From Mycobacterium sp. E1214 (GTDB taxonomy: Bacteria > Actinomycetota > Actinomycetes > Mycobacteriales > Mycobacteriaceae): 64,000 nt of DNA. Below, in pieces: positions 42,485-51,111 of the stretch. The stretch lies in assembly GCF_001666755.1 (NCBI RefSeq), contig NZ_LZJC01000162.1:62001-126000 (forward strand). Reading direction: 5' to 3'. Positions within the stretch are counted from its first letter, which is position 1, and every line of letters starts with the position of its first letter. The notes under the pieces are model-generated. The model was not told the DNA's origin. It worked only from the letters and a program-made list of their open reading frames with translations, and made no database searches. A program made the translations under genes and the position numbers.

Positions 42485-44143
42485 ATGACGACGCGAGGGC
42501 GTAAGCCGACACCCGGCCGCATCACGTACGTGGGCTCCGGTCCGGGTGATCCGGGATTGCTGACGACGCGGGCCGCCGCGGTGCTGGCGAACGCCGCCTT
42601 GGTGTTCACCGACCCTGATGTGCCCGACGCGGTGCTGGCGTTGATCGGCAAGGACTTGCCGCCGGTCTCCGGCCCCGCCCCGGCCGCACCGGACACCGGT
42701 GACCAGCCCGGCGCCGAGCACGGCCCGACGCCGCCCGCGGTGATCTCCGCCGGCCCGGACGTTCGGCCCGCGCTGGGCGACCCCGCCGAGGTGGCCAAGA
42801 CGCTGACGGCGGAGGCGCGTTCGGGCTGCGACGTGGTGCGGCTGGTCGCCGGTGACCCGCTGACGGTCGACGCCGTCATCACCGAGGTCAACGCGGTCGC
42901 GCGAAGTCACCTGCACATCGAGGTGGTGCCCGGCCTGGCCCCCACCAACGCCGTGCCCACCTACGCGGGCCTGCCGCTCGGCTCGTCGCACACCGTGGCC
43001 GACGTCCGCGACCCGCAGGTGGACTGGGACGCGCTGGCCGCCGCCCCCGGCCCGCTGATCCTGCAGGCCACCGCGTCGCATCTGGCCGACTCGGCGCGCA
43101 CGCTGATCGAGCACGAACTGGCCGAGACGACCCCGTGCGTGGTGACCGCCCACGGCACCACCTGCCAGCAGCGTTCCATCGAGACGACGCTGCAGGGCCT
43201 GACCGACTCCGCCGTCCTGGGCGGCACCGACCCGGCCGGCCCGTTGACCGGGCCGCTCGTGGTGACCATCGGCAAGACGGTGGCCAGCCGCGCCAAGCTG
43301 AACTGGTGGGAGAGCCGCGCGCTGTACGGCTGGACCGTGCTGGTGCCCCGCACCAAGGACCAGGCCGGCGAGATGAGCGAGCGCCTCACCTCTTACGGCG
43401 CCCTGCCGATCGAGGTGCCGACCATCGCCGTCGAGCCGCCGCGCAGCCCCGCCCAGATGGAGCGGGCCGTCAAGGGCCTGGTCGACGGCCGCTTCCAGTG
43501 GGTCGTGTTCACCTCCACCAACGCGGTGCGCGCGGTGTGGGAGAAGTTCGGCGAGTTCGGGTTGGATGCGCGGGCGTTCTCGGGGGTGAAGATCGCCTGC
43601 GTGGGCGAGTCGACCGCGGACCGGGTTCGTGCCTTCGGGATCAGCCCCGAGCTGGTGCCCGCGGGCGAGCAGTCCTCGCTGGGCCTGCTCGACGACTTCC
43701 CGGACTACGACAGCATTTTCGACCCGGTCAACCGGGTATTGCTGCCGCGGGCCGACATCGCCACCGAGACGCTGGCCGAGGGGCTGCGCGAACGCGGCTG
43801 GGAGATCGAGGACGTCACCGCCTACCGGACGGTGCGGGCCGCCCCGCCGCCGGCCGAGACGCGCGAGATGATCAAGACCGGCGGGTTCGACGCCGTCTGC
43901 TTCACCTCCAGCTCGACCGTGCGCAATCTCGTCGGCATCGCCGGCAAGCCGCACGCGCGGACGATCATCGCCTGCATCGGCCCGAAAACCGCCGAGACGG
44001 CCGCCGAATTCGGTCTGCGGGTCGACGTTCAGCCCGAGACCGCCGCGGTCGGACCGTTGGTCGACGCCCTGGCCGAACACGCGGCGCGGTTGCGCGCCGA
44101 GGGTGCGCTGCCGCCGCCGCGCAAGAAGAGCCGCAGGCGTTAG
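42485..44143 (+). CDS. hemD: Uroporphyrinogen-III C-methyltransferase / uroporphyrinogen-III synthase fusion
   Basis: 552 residues. The N-terminal half (about 1-260) is a SAM-dependent tetrapyrrole methylase (GRITYVGSGPGDPGLLT and LVAGDPLTVDA, VVPGLAPTNAVPTYAG). The C-terminal half (about 285-535) is HemD (LVPRTKDQAGEM, FTSTNAVRAVWE, FTSSSTVRNL). It closes and can methylate the ring, serving haem and sirohaem or cobalamin. An ARKK/RRR-like basic tail ends it. A normal arrangement for mycobacteria. Confidence 0.94.
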   Translation: MTTRGRKPTPGRITYVGSGPGDPGLLTTRAAAVLANAALVFTDPDVPDAVLALIGKDLPPVSGPAPAAPDTGDQPGAEHGPTPPAVISAGPDVRPALGDPAEVAKTLTAEARSGCDVVRLVAGDPLTVDAVITEVNAVARSHLHIEVVPGLAPTNAVPTYAGLPLGSSHTVADVRDPQVDWDALAAAPGPLILQATASHLADSARTLIEHELAETTPCVVTAHGTTCQQRSIETTLQGLTDSAVLGGTDPAGPLTGPLVVTIGKTVASRAKLNWWESRALYGWTVLVPRTKDQAGEMSERLTSYGALPIEVPTIAVEPPRSPAQMERAVKGLVDGRFQWVVFTSTNAVRAVWEKFGEFGLDARAFSGVKIACVGESTADRVRAFGISPELVPAGEQSSLGLLDDFPDYDSIFDPVNRVLLPRADIATETLAEGLRERGWEIEDVTAYRTVRAAPPPAETREMIKTGGFDAVCFTSSSTVRNLVGIAGKPHARTIIACIGPKTAETAAEFGLRVDVQPETAAVGPLVDALAEHAARLRAEGALPPPRKKSRRR

Positions 44144-44150
44144 CGAGACG

Positions 44151-45140
44151 ATGAGCGTCGGCGGCTACCCGCGGCAGCGTCCGCGCCGGCTCCGCTCCGC
44201 GCCGGCGCTGCGTCGCCTGGTTGCCCAAACATCCTTGGAGCCAAGGCATTTGGTGCTCCCGATGTTCGTCGCCGACGGCATCGAGGAGCCGCGGCCGATC
44301 GCGTCGATGCCCGGGGTGGTGCAGCACACCCGTGACTCGCTGCGCCGCGCCGCGGCGGACGCCGTTGCGGCCGGGGTGGGCGGGCTGATGCTGTTCGGGG
44401 TGCCGCGCGACGAGGACAAGGACGCCACCGGTTCGGTGGGAACCGACCCCGACGGCATCCTCAACGTCGCCCTGCGCGACTTGGCCAAGGACCTCGGCGA
44501 CGCGACGGTGCTGATGGCCGACACCTGCCTGGACGAGTTCACCGACCACGGGCACTGCGGCGTGCTGGACGACCGGGGCCGCGTCGACAACGACGCCACG
44601 CTGGTGCGCTACGTGAAACTCGCTGTGGCGCAAGCCGAATCGGGCGCCCACGTGGTGGGGCCGAGCGGCATGATGGACGGCCAGGTGGGGGCGATCCGCG
44701 ACGGGTTGGACGCCGCCGGCTACACCGACGTCGCGATCCTGGCCTACGCCGCGAAATTCGCCTCGGTGTTCTACGGCCCCTTCCGCGAGGCGGTCAGCTC
44801 CAGCCTGTCCGGCGACCGGCGCACCTACCAGCAGGAGGCCGGCAACGCCCGGGAAGCGCTGCGGGAGGTCCGGCTCGACCTCGACGAGGGCGCCGACATC
44901 ATCATGATCAAGCCGGCCCTGAGTTATCTGGACGTGGTGGCCGCCGCGGCGGAGATCTCGCCGGTGCCGGTGGCCGCCTACCAGGTGTCGGGGGAGTACG
45001 CGATGATCTGCGCCGCCGCCGCGCAGGACTGGATCGACGAACGCGCCGCCGCGCTGGAGTCGTTGACCAGTATTCGGCGCGCCGGGGCCGATATGGTGCT
45101 CACCTATTGGGCCGCGCGGGCGGCGAGGTGGTTAACGTAG
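44151..45140 (+). CDS. hemB: Delta-aminolevulinic acid dehydratase
   Basis: 329 residues from ATG 44151, 7 bases after hemD. The metal-site segment is DTCLDEFTDHGHCGVLDDRG, and the two active Lys are in YAAKFAS and MIKPALSYLD. It condenses two 5-aminolevulinates to porphobilinogen. Completes the hemA-hemC-hemD-hemB run. Confidence 0.97.
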   Translation: MSVGGYPRQRPRRLRSAPALRRLVAQTSLEPRHLVLPMFVADGIEEPRPIASMPGVVQHTRDSLRRAAADAVAAGVGGLMLFGVPRDEDKDATGSVGTDPDGILNVALRDLAKDLGDATVLMADTCLDEFTDHGHCGVLDDRGRVDNDATLVRYVKLAVAQAESGAHVVGPSGMMDGQVGAIRDGLDAAGYTDVAILAYAAKFASVFYGPFREAVSSSLSGDRRTYQQEAGNAREALREVRLDLDEGADIIMIKPALSYLDVVAAAAEISPVPVAAYQVSGEYAMICAAAAQDWIDERAAALESLTSIRRAGADMVLTYWAARAARWLT

Positions 45141-45180
45141 CGGCCCGGCGGCGGCGACGATCGGCAGGTGAGGCGGACAG

Positions 45181-45732
45181 ATGACATCAGCAGCGGAGGG
45201 CAGCGACCCCAGGCCGTTGTTCCGCGAACCCGGAGCCAGCTGGTGGTGGGTCCTGGCGGGACCGCTGGCCGCGGTGTCGATGATCCTGATCGAGGTGTGG
45301 AGCGGCGCCGGTGTCGGGCTGGTGGTGCCGGCGATCTTCTTGGTGATGGTGTCGGCATTCCTGGCGCTGCAGGTCAAGGCGGCGCGCATCCACGTCTCCG
45401 TCGAGCTCACCGAGGACGCGCTGCGCGAGGGCACCGAGACCATCCTTCTCCGCGAGATCGTCAAGGTGTACCCGGAGCCCGAGCACCACGAGGCCTCCGG
45501 CAAGGAGCTGGAGCGCTGGCAATCCGCCCGGGCGCTCGGTGAGCTGGTCGGCGTGCCGCGCGGCCGGATCGGCATCGGCCTCAAGCTCACCGGCGGCCGC
45601 ACCGTGCAGGCCTGGGCGCGGCGCCACCGGCAGCTGCGGGCCGCGCTGACCCCACTGGTCCAGGAGCGGGTCGAGCCGGCCCGCTCCGAGCCCGACGACG
45701 GCGACGGCTTCGGCGACGGGCCGGCGCTGTGA
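45181..45732 (+). CDS. DUF3093-type membrane protein (Rv0513-like)
   Basis: 183 residues. Two adjacent membrane segments near the N-terminus (WWWVLAGPLAAVSMILIEVW, GLVVPAIFLVMVSAFLALQV) are followed by a cytoplasmic domain of about 120 residues with an acidic C-terminal tail. Function unknown. 40 bases after hemB and overlapping the next gene by 4 bases, so perhaps in the haem operon. Confidence 0.85.
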   Translation: MTSAAEGSDPRPLFREPGASWWWVLAGPLAAVSMILIEVWSGAGVGLVVPAIFLVMVSAFLALQVKAARIHVSVELTEDALREGTETILLREIVKVYPEPEHHEASGKELERWQSARALGELVGVPRGRIGIGLKLTGGRTVQAWARRHRQLRAALTPLVQERVEPARSEPDDGDGFGDGPAL

Positions 45733-45992
45733 TCGGCCGCTCGCGGGCGCTGGTCGAGCTGCTCTTGGCGTGCGCGGCCCTCGCGGGCGCGGGCCTGAGC
45801 TGGACGCGCGCCCAGCACACCGTCGCCGTCGCGCCCATCGCCGACGGGCAGCCCGCCACGCAATCGCTGGTGTACGACCCTCAGCTGCTGTTGCTGAGCC
45901 TGCTGCTGCTGACGGGTGCGGGCATCGCGGCCGTCGTCGGGATCACCCGGCTGCCGGCCGCGCGGCGCCGCGCTGTTACGCGGGCCTTCTGA
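45729..45992 (+). CDS. Small two-helix membrane protein (Rv0514-like)
   Basis: 87 residues from a GTG overlapping the previous stop. Two hydrophobic segments (LVELLLACAALAGAGLSW, LLLLSLLLLTGAGIAAVVGI) with an external loop of about 30 residues between and a basic C-terminus. Function unknown. Its 3' end overlaps the convergent oprA by 17 bases. Confidence 0.82.
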   Translation: MIGRSRALVELLLACAALAGAGLSWTRAQHTVAVAPIADGQPATQSLVYDPQLLLLSLLLLTGAGIAAVVGITRLPAARRRAVTRAF

Positions 45993-46413
45993 CCAGCGGC
46001 GTCACCAGCCGACGCAGCCGGGCGACGGCGTCGGCCCGGGCGCGTAGCGCGTCGGGCACCGAGGCCGCCTGCGCGGCACCGGCCACCGCGCTCCCGCGGA
46101 CCGCCTCGGCGACCGCGGGCGTGGCCACCAGCGTCCACTCGACGCCGGCGCCGCGACAATCGCCGTCGAACGCCGACAACAGCGAAACACCGACCGCAGC
46201 AAACACGTCGACGCCCGTGAGGTCCAGGATCACCGGGCTCTCGTCCCGGGTGAACCGCTGCAGGTGGGCCCGGAGCCGGTGGACGTTCGCGGCGCCGATC
46301 TCGCCCCGCAGGCGCACCACCGTGGCCAGGTGCCGGTGCTGCGCCCGCACCTGCGCGCCGTCGCAGTCGAAGAGGCCGTTGTCCTGCTGCTGCACCACAC
46401 CCGCGACCGTCAT
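45976..46413 (-). CDS. oprA: Anti-anti-sigma factor, STAS domain (OprA-like)
   Basis: 145 residues from the ATG with GAGG upstream; an open frame to 46623 adds non-conserved residues. The STAS core is VVRLRGEIGAANV…VILDLTGVDVFAAVGVSLL. The usual phosphorylated Ser (DSSG) is replaced by AAVG. M. tuberculosis Rv0516c (OprA) is phosphorylated near its N-terminus by PknD in osmotic stress and acts in SigF-related control. Here the N-terminal peptide is MTVAGVVQQ, with Thr2 kept. Confidence 0.85.
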   Translation of the reverse strand: MTVAGVVQQQDNGLFDCDGAQVRAQHRHLATVVRLRGEIGAANVHRLRAHLQRFTRDESPVILDLTGVDVFAAVGVSLLSAFDGDCRGAGVEWTLVATPAVAEAVRGSAVAGAAQAASVPDALRARADAVARLRRLVTPLVRRPA

Positions 46414-46761
46414 GAGGACCCCTCGTTCTTCGTGGCGCTCGCCGCGCTGTCGCGACGTCGTGGACTCAACGTAACGCTCGTGCATAAGGGGACGCGGAGC
46501 CGCGTTTAACACTTTGGTGAGAAGCGCGCGGGTGGGGCGGACCGGCCGCTGTCGGCAAATCCGGCCGCCCAACGGCCGCGCCGCGGGCGGGACGGGCGAC
46601 CCGGCGTGCCACGCCTCGGCCATCCAGCCATGCGGGCGGCCGCGCTGTTAGGCTGCCAAAGCTGTCGGTTGGGCGGTCGGGGGCAGGGGCACCGCGCGAG
46701 ATCGCGATCCGCCGAACGAGTGAAGGCGAACGAACAGCAGCGTCAGACGGGAAGAAAGCTC
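46414..46761. other. 348-base divergent intergenic region
   Basis: Between oprA and the acyltransferase gene. It must hold both promoters. I see a small perfect inverted repeat, ACGCGG-AG-CCGCGT (46492-46505). No RNA gene and no convincing coding frame is seen. An alternative GTG start for the acyltransferase at 46720 lies inside. A REP13E12-type element (Rv0515) stands near here in M. tuberculosis; nothing like it is present. Confidence 0.6.
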
Positions 46762-47994
46762 GTGTGTACCGGAGAGATCAAGGGAGAGATCAAATCCCTG
46801 ACGGGGCTCCGCATCATCGCCGCGCTGTGGGTCGTGCTCTTCCACTTCCGCCCGATGCTGGGGGACGTGTCGCCGGACTTCCGGGATGCGCTGGCGCCCG
46901 TCCTCAACTGCGGCGCCCAGGGCGTCGACCTGTTCTTCATCCTCAGCGGGTTCGTGCTGACCTGGAACTACCTCGACCGCATGGGCAAGTCCTGGTCGAC
47001 GCGCGCCACCTTGCACTTTTTGTGGCTGCGGTTGGCCCGGGTGTGGCCGGTGTACCTGGTCACCCTGCACCTGGCGGCACTGTGGGTCCTGTTCACCCTG
47101 CACGTCGGCCACGTGCCCTCGCCCGACGCGAGCCAGCTCACCGCGATGAGCTACGTCCGCCAGATCGTGCTGGTCCAGCTGTGGTTCGAACCGTTCTTCG
47201 ACGGGACCAGCTGGGACGGGCCGGCCTGGTCGATCAGCGCGGAATGGCTGGCCTACCTGCTGTTCGGGCTGATCGTGCTGATCGTGTTCCGGATGCGGCT
47301 GGCCACCCGGGCGCGCACGCTGATGTGGTTGGCCTTCGCGGCGTCGCTGCCGCCCGTGCTGCTGCTGCTGACCAGCGGGGTGTTCTACACCCCGTGGAGC
47401 TGGCTGCCGCGCATCGTCACCCAGTTCGTCGCCGGCGCGCTGGCCTGCGCCGCGGTGCGCCGGCTGCGGCTGAGCGACCGCGCCCGCCTGGCCGCCGGCT
47501 TCGCGTCGGTGCTGCTGGTCGCCGCCATGGTCAGCGTCCTCTACTTCTTCGACGCCCACCCGATCTCGGGCGTCATCGACAGCGGCGGCGTGGTCGACGT
47601 GCTGTTCGTCCCGCTGGTGCTGACGCTGGCGATCGGCACCGGCAGCCTGCCCCGGCTGCTGTCCACGCGCGTCATGGTCTACGGCGGCCAGATCTCATTC
47701 TGCCTCTACATGGTCCACGAGCTGGTGCACACCGCGTGGGGCTGGGCCGTCGAGCAGTTCGAGATCGACCCGCAGAGCAGCCCGTGGAAGTGGAACGTGC
47801 TGGGCCTGCTGGCGATCTCGGTGCTGGCCTCGGTTTTGCTGTATCACCTCGTCGAGGAGCCCGCCCGCCGCTGGATGCGCCGGATGGTCGACGTGCGGGC
47901 GGTGCACGACAGGACCGAGCCCGGCGGCCCGGCGAACAATAAACTGCATTCCGTCGACCGCCCGCTGGAAGCGGTTTCGGTCCGCGCGGTGTAA
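46762..47994 (+). CDS. Membrane acyltransferase family 3 (Rv0517-like)
   Basis: 410 residues from the GTG with GGGAAG upstream; GTG 46720 would give 424. Begins KSLTGLRIIAALWVVLFHF, the OafA/acyltransferase-3 start with its catalytic His, then GAQGVDLFFILSGFVLTW and about ten membrane helices. A basic cytoplasmic tail (RRWMRRMVD) follows VEEPA. It would move an acyl group from the cytoplasm to an envelope glycan or lipid. No extracytoplasmic SGNH domain is fused, but a secreted one is encoded next. Confidence 0.88.
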   Translation: MCTGEIKGEIKSLTGLRIIAALWVVLFHFRPMLGDVSPDFRDALAPVLNCGAQGVDLFFILSGFVLTWNYLDRMGKSWSTRATLHFLWLRLARVWPVYLVTLHLAALWVLFTLHVGHVPSPDASQLTAMSYVRQIVLVQLWFEPFFDGTSWDGPAWSISAEWLAYLLFGLIVLIVFRMRLATRARTLMWLAFAASLPPVLLLLTSGVFYTPWSWLPRIVTQFVAGALACAAVRRLRLSDRARLAAGFASVLLVAAMVSVLYFFDAHPISGVIDSGGVVDVLFVPLVLTLAIGTGSLPRLLSTRVMVYGGQISFCLYMVHELVHTAWGWAVEQFEIDPQSSPWKWNVLGLLAISVLASVLLYHLVEEPARRWMRRMVDVRAVHDRTEPGGPANNKLHSVDRPLEAVSVRAV

Positions 47995-48076
47995 CGGCCG
48001 CCGTCGTAGTCGGCCGGGGGGAAAGGTTTTTTCGACGACGCGGCGGCGTCCCACGACGTCGCCGACAGTGGAGGTG

Positions 48077-48766
48077 ATGGTGAGTCGGCTGGCGACGTTC
48101 GTCATTGGTCTGACTCTTCTGGTCGGCGTGGGTGGCGCCTACCAGCCGCAGGTCCGGAACTACGAGACGCTCACCCTGGATTTTCGAATGAATCACCTTG
48201 CGGTGGTTGGGGATTCGTACACGACCGGCACAAACGAGGGTGGCCTGGGGCCGCGGTCGTGGACGTCGCGCGCCTGGCAGTTGCTGGCGACACGCGGAAC
48301 GCGGGTCACCGCCGACGTGGCGGCCGAGGGCAGGGCCGGCTACGGCACCCCCGGCGACCACGGCAGCATCTTCGAGGACTTGACGGCCCGCGTGGTGCAA
48401 CCCGACGACGCGCTGGTGGTGTTCTTCGGCTCCCGCAACGACCAGCCCGTCGACCCCGGGCTGATGGCGCTCAAGGCCGGCGAGACGCTGGATCTGGCCC
48501 GCCGCCTGGCCCCGGCGGCGCGGTTGCTGGTCATCGGGCCGCCGTGGCCGACCGCCGACGTGCCCGGGCCGATGCTGCAGATCCGCGACATCCTGGGCGG
48601 CGCGGCCGCGGCCGCGGGGGCGACGTTCATCGACCCGATCGCCGAACGCTGGTTCGTCGACCGGCCGGACCTGATCGGCGGCGACGGCGTGCACCCCAAC
48701 GACGCGGGCCACCAGTACATGGCTACCAAGATCGCGCCGCTGATCCGCTCGCAGCTGTCGACCTGA
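48077..48766 (+). CDS. Secreted SGNH/GDSL hydrolase (Rv0518-like)
   Basis: 229 residues from ATG 48077; GTG 48080 has the better gap to GGAGG. A signal peptide (LATFVIGLTLLVGVGGA) is followed by block I GDSYTTG, a Gly block around GRAGYG, Asn in GSRND and the Asp-His pair in GGDGVHPNDAGH. It should hydrolyse or transfer ester-linked acyl groups outside the cell. It lies 82 bases after the membrane acyltransferase, which hints at a shared pathway. Confidence 0.88.
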   Translation: MVSRLATFVIGLTLLVGVGGAYQPQVRNYETLTLDFRMNHLAVVGDSYTTGTNEGGLGPRSWTSRAWQLLATRGTRVTADVAAEGRAGYGTPGDHGSIFEDLTARVVQPDDALVVFFGSRNDQPVDPGLMALKAGETLDLARRLAPAARLLVIGPPWPTADVPGPMLQIRDILGGAAAAAGATFIDPIAERWFVDRPDLIGGDGVHPNDAGHQYMATKIAPLIRSQLST

Positions 48767-48771
48767 GCGGC

Positions 48772-48888
48772 TCAGTCCTCGGCGTGCCGCTCGTAGTCCC
48801 ACCGCTCCAGGCGGTCTTGCAGGCTGAGAAGCCCGAACCCCGCGACCGGGGTGGCGACCACGACGCAGGCCAGCAACAGCGGAGTCAT
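48772..48888 (-). CDS. 38-residue single-pass membrane protein
   Basis: The reading MTPLLLACVVVATPVAG leads on to LQDRLERWDYERHAED. One hydrophobic helix (residues 3-20) is followed by a charged amphipathic tail. A good ribosome site, GGGAGG, lies about 9 bases before the ATG. It is 64 bases downstream of the large acyltransferase on the same strand, ends just past the convergent SGNH gene, and is too short for usual gene finding. The composition and tail look like a real conserved microprotein. Role unknown. Confidence 0.65.
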   Translation of the reverse strand: MTPLLLACVVVATPVAGFGLLSLQDRLERWDYERHAED

Positions 48889-48952
48889 GTCCGAGAACCT
48901 CCCAAACCCTTCACTGATCTGACGTTGGTGTTCCAGCGCAAGTTCATCGCCG

Positions 48953-51103
48953 TCAGCCGTCCGCGACCGCGCGGTCGACCAGCGCGCCCAGCACCGGGGT
49001 GAGCAGCTGCGCGTACTCGGTCGTGACGTGGTTGTCGTCCCGGAACACCAGGGTGTTGCCGACGATGGCGGGGCAGCGCTCGGGGCCGCAGAACAGGTCG
49101 GTGAGCTCGGCGTAGTGGCCGCCGTTGCCGCTGGTGGCCGCGAGCTCGGCGGTGACCCCGTCGCCGTTGACGGTGGCGCCGCGCGCCGGCGCGCAGGCCT
49201 CGGCGTCGTCGAGGTGCGCGGACAGGCAGGCGGGCGCGGACGCCTGCGGGTCGGCGGCGGGCCCCAGCACCAGCACGGTGGCGCCGGTGCGGCGCAACCG
49301 CGCGACGCTGCGGCCCAGGGTGTCGATCCAGGCGGGGTCGTACGAGGTGAACCCGAAGTCGGCGCCGTAGCGGCGGCTCATGTCCAGCACGACGAGGCGC
49401 GGGTGCTCGGCGTCGATGCGCGCCATGATCTGGCCTCGCCACTGTTCGCACTCGGTGTACTCGCGCCCCAGGTACGGGCTGCGGATGCGTAGGTCCTGCA
49501 ACGGGCAGGTCACCTTGGCCAGGGTCTCCAGCCGCCAGTGCCGTTGCTCGGCGAGTTGTTGGAAGGCGGGGCTCCACATGGCGGCGTGCGAGTCGCCGAC
49601 CAGAGCCACCGTGACCGGGGAGGCGAGGTCGCCGGTGGCGCAATCGCCCTGCCCCACCTCGCGCCACGACCGCACGCAACCGTTGACGAAGACGGCGGCC
49701 TTGTCGGCGGGCGCCGCGGCGAGCGGCGGATCGAGGTTGGACGGCACCTGGCGCAGGCCGGCGGCCGTCGCGAGCGCCGCGCGCACCTGTGCGAAGGCCT
49801 GCTGCACCGCGGCCTCCTGCGGGCTGACGGCGGCCGCGGGCGGCGGGAGCGCCACGATGTTGGCGCGCGAGGCGGCCACGCCGTGACCCACCGGGACGGG
49901 GAGCACGTTCAGCAGCACCAGGCAGGCGCCGGCGGTCGCCGCGCTGGCGACGCCGGCCACCGCCAGGCTGGCCCTGGCGGAGCGGCGCAGCGCGGCGGCG
50001 AAGCGGCCCGGATTTTCCACCAGGTGCAGCGTGATCACGGCGAGGCCGGCCGAGACCACCGTCGCGGCCAGCCGGGCGGGCAGCCCGGCGGGTTCGCCGA
50101 GCAGGGCGGGCAGCAGCAACAGCACCGGCCAGTGCCACAGGTACCACGAGTAGGACACCCGGCCGACGGCCCGCATCGACGGTCGGCACAGCAGTCGCCC
50201 GGCCCCCAGCCCGCCGGTGGCCGTGCCGCCCACGATGACCAGCGCGGTGCCCAGCACCGGCAGCAGCGCGGCGGTGCCGGGGTAGGGGGTGTAGGCGTTG
50301 AGCTGGGTGCAGGTCACCAGCAGCAACGCCAAGCCGCCCCACCCGACGATCGTCGCCGGCAGCAGGGACAGCTTGCGCCACTGGCTGGCCGACAGGGCGA
50401 CCAGGCCGCCGGCGGCCAGCTCCCACGCCCGGGTGGGCAGCGAGAAGAACGCCCACGACGGCGACGTGTGCGTCCACCACAGCGCCGCCCCCAGCGACGC
50501 CGCCCCGAGCAGCCCCAGCAGCGCCGCGTACGGCCAGGTCCGCGACGGGTCACCGCCGCGCAGGCGCCGGACGAGCCACGCGACGCCGATGATCAACACC
50601 GGCCACAGCAGATAGAACTGCTCCTCGACGCCCAGCGACCAATAGTGCTGAAACGGCGACGGGGTATCCGAGGCCAGGTAGTCGGTGCCGCGCTGCGCGA
50701 ACCGGTAGTTGCCGACGTACAAGGCGCTGGCGAGGCCGTCGAGCAGCACGCCGCGCGCCTGCAGCGGCGGCAGCGCGACGGCGGCGCCGATCGCGGTGAC
50801 GACGCCGACGGTGGCCGCGGCCGGCAATAACCGGCGCGCCCGCGCGCCGTAAAAGCGGCCCAGCGCAACGGTTCCCGACGCACCCACCTCGCGGACCAGC
50901 AGCCCGGTGATGAGAAAGCCGGAGATGACGAAGAAGACGTCCACGCCGATGTAGCCGCCGGTGAGCCCCGGGATCCCGGCGTGGTAGAGCACCACCGCGA
51001 GCACCGCGACGGCCCGCAGCCCCTCGATGTCGGGCCGAAATCCGGTCCGCCGCGCCACCCGCTCCGCCGGGCGGGTCGAGGTGTGCTGCGGTGCGGTGGT
51101 CAT
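48953..51103 (-). CDS. OafA-type acyltransferase with fused SGNH domain
   Basis: 716 residues from ATG 51103; longer starts run into the esterase gene. The N-terminal part (about 20-360) has RPDIEGLRAVAVLAVVLYHAG and GVDVFFVISGFLITG with about ten helices and YSWYLWHWPVL. An extracytoplasmic SGNH domain follows (VALVGDSHAAMWSP at the start and DDNHVTTEY near the end). This architecture O-acetylates cell-wall polysaccharides. The M. tuberculosis interval does not have it, though paralogues (Rv0111, Rv1565c) exist elsewhere. Confidence 0.9.
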   Translation of the reverse strand: MTTAPQHTSTRPAERVARRTGFRPDIEGLRAVAVLAVVLYHAGIPGLTGGYIGVDVFFVISGFLITGLLVREVGASGTVALGRFYGARARRLLPAAATVGVVTAIGAAVALPPLQARGVLLDGLASALYVGNYRFAQRGTDYLASDTPSPFQHYWSLGVEEQFYLLWPVLIIGVAWLVRRLRGGDPSRTWPYAALLGLLGAASLGAALWWTHTSPSWAFFSLPTRAWELAAGGLVALSASQWRKLSLLPATIVGWGGLALLLVTCTQLNAYTPYPGTAALLPVLGTALVIVGGTATGGLGAGRLLCRPSMRAVGRVSYSWYLWHWPVLLLLPALLGEPAGLPARLAATVVSAGLAVITLHLVENPGRFAAALRRSARASLAVAGVASAATAGACLVLLNVLPVPVGHGVAASRANIVALPPPAAAVSPQEAAVQQAFAQVRAALATAAGLRQVPSNLDPPLAAAPADKAAVFVNGCVRSWREVGQGDCATGDLASPVTVALVGDSHAAMWSPAFQQLAEQRHWRLETLAKVTCPLQDLRIRSPYLGREYTECEQWRGQIMARIDAEHPRLVVLDMSRRYGADFGFTSYDPAWIDTLGRSVARLRRTGATVLVLGPAADPQASAPACLSAHLDDAEACAPARGATVNGDGVTAELAATSGNGGHYAELTDLFCGPERCPAIVGNTLVFRDDNHVTTEYAQLLTPVLGALVDRAVADG

Positions 51104-51111
51104 GGGCGTCG

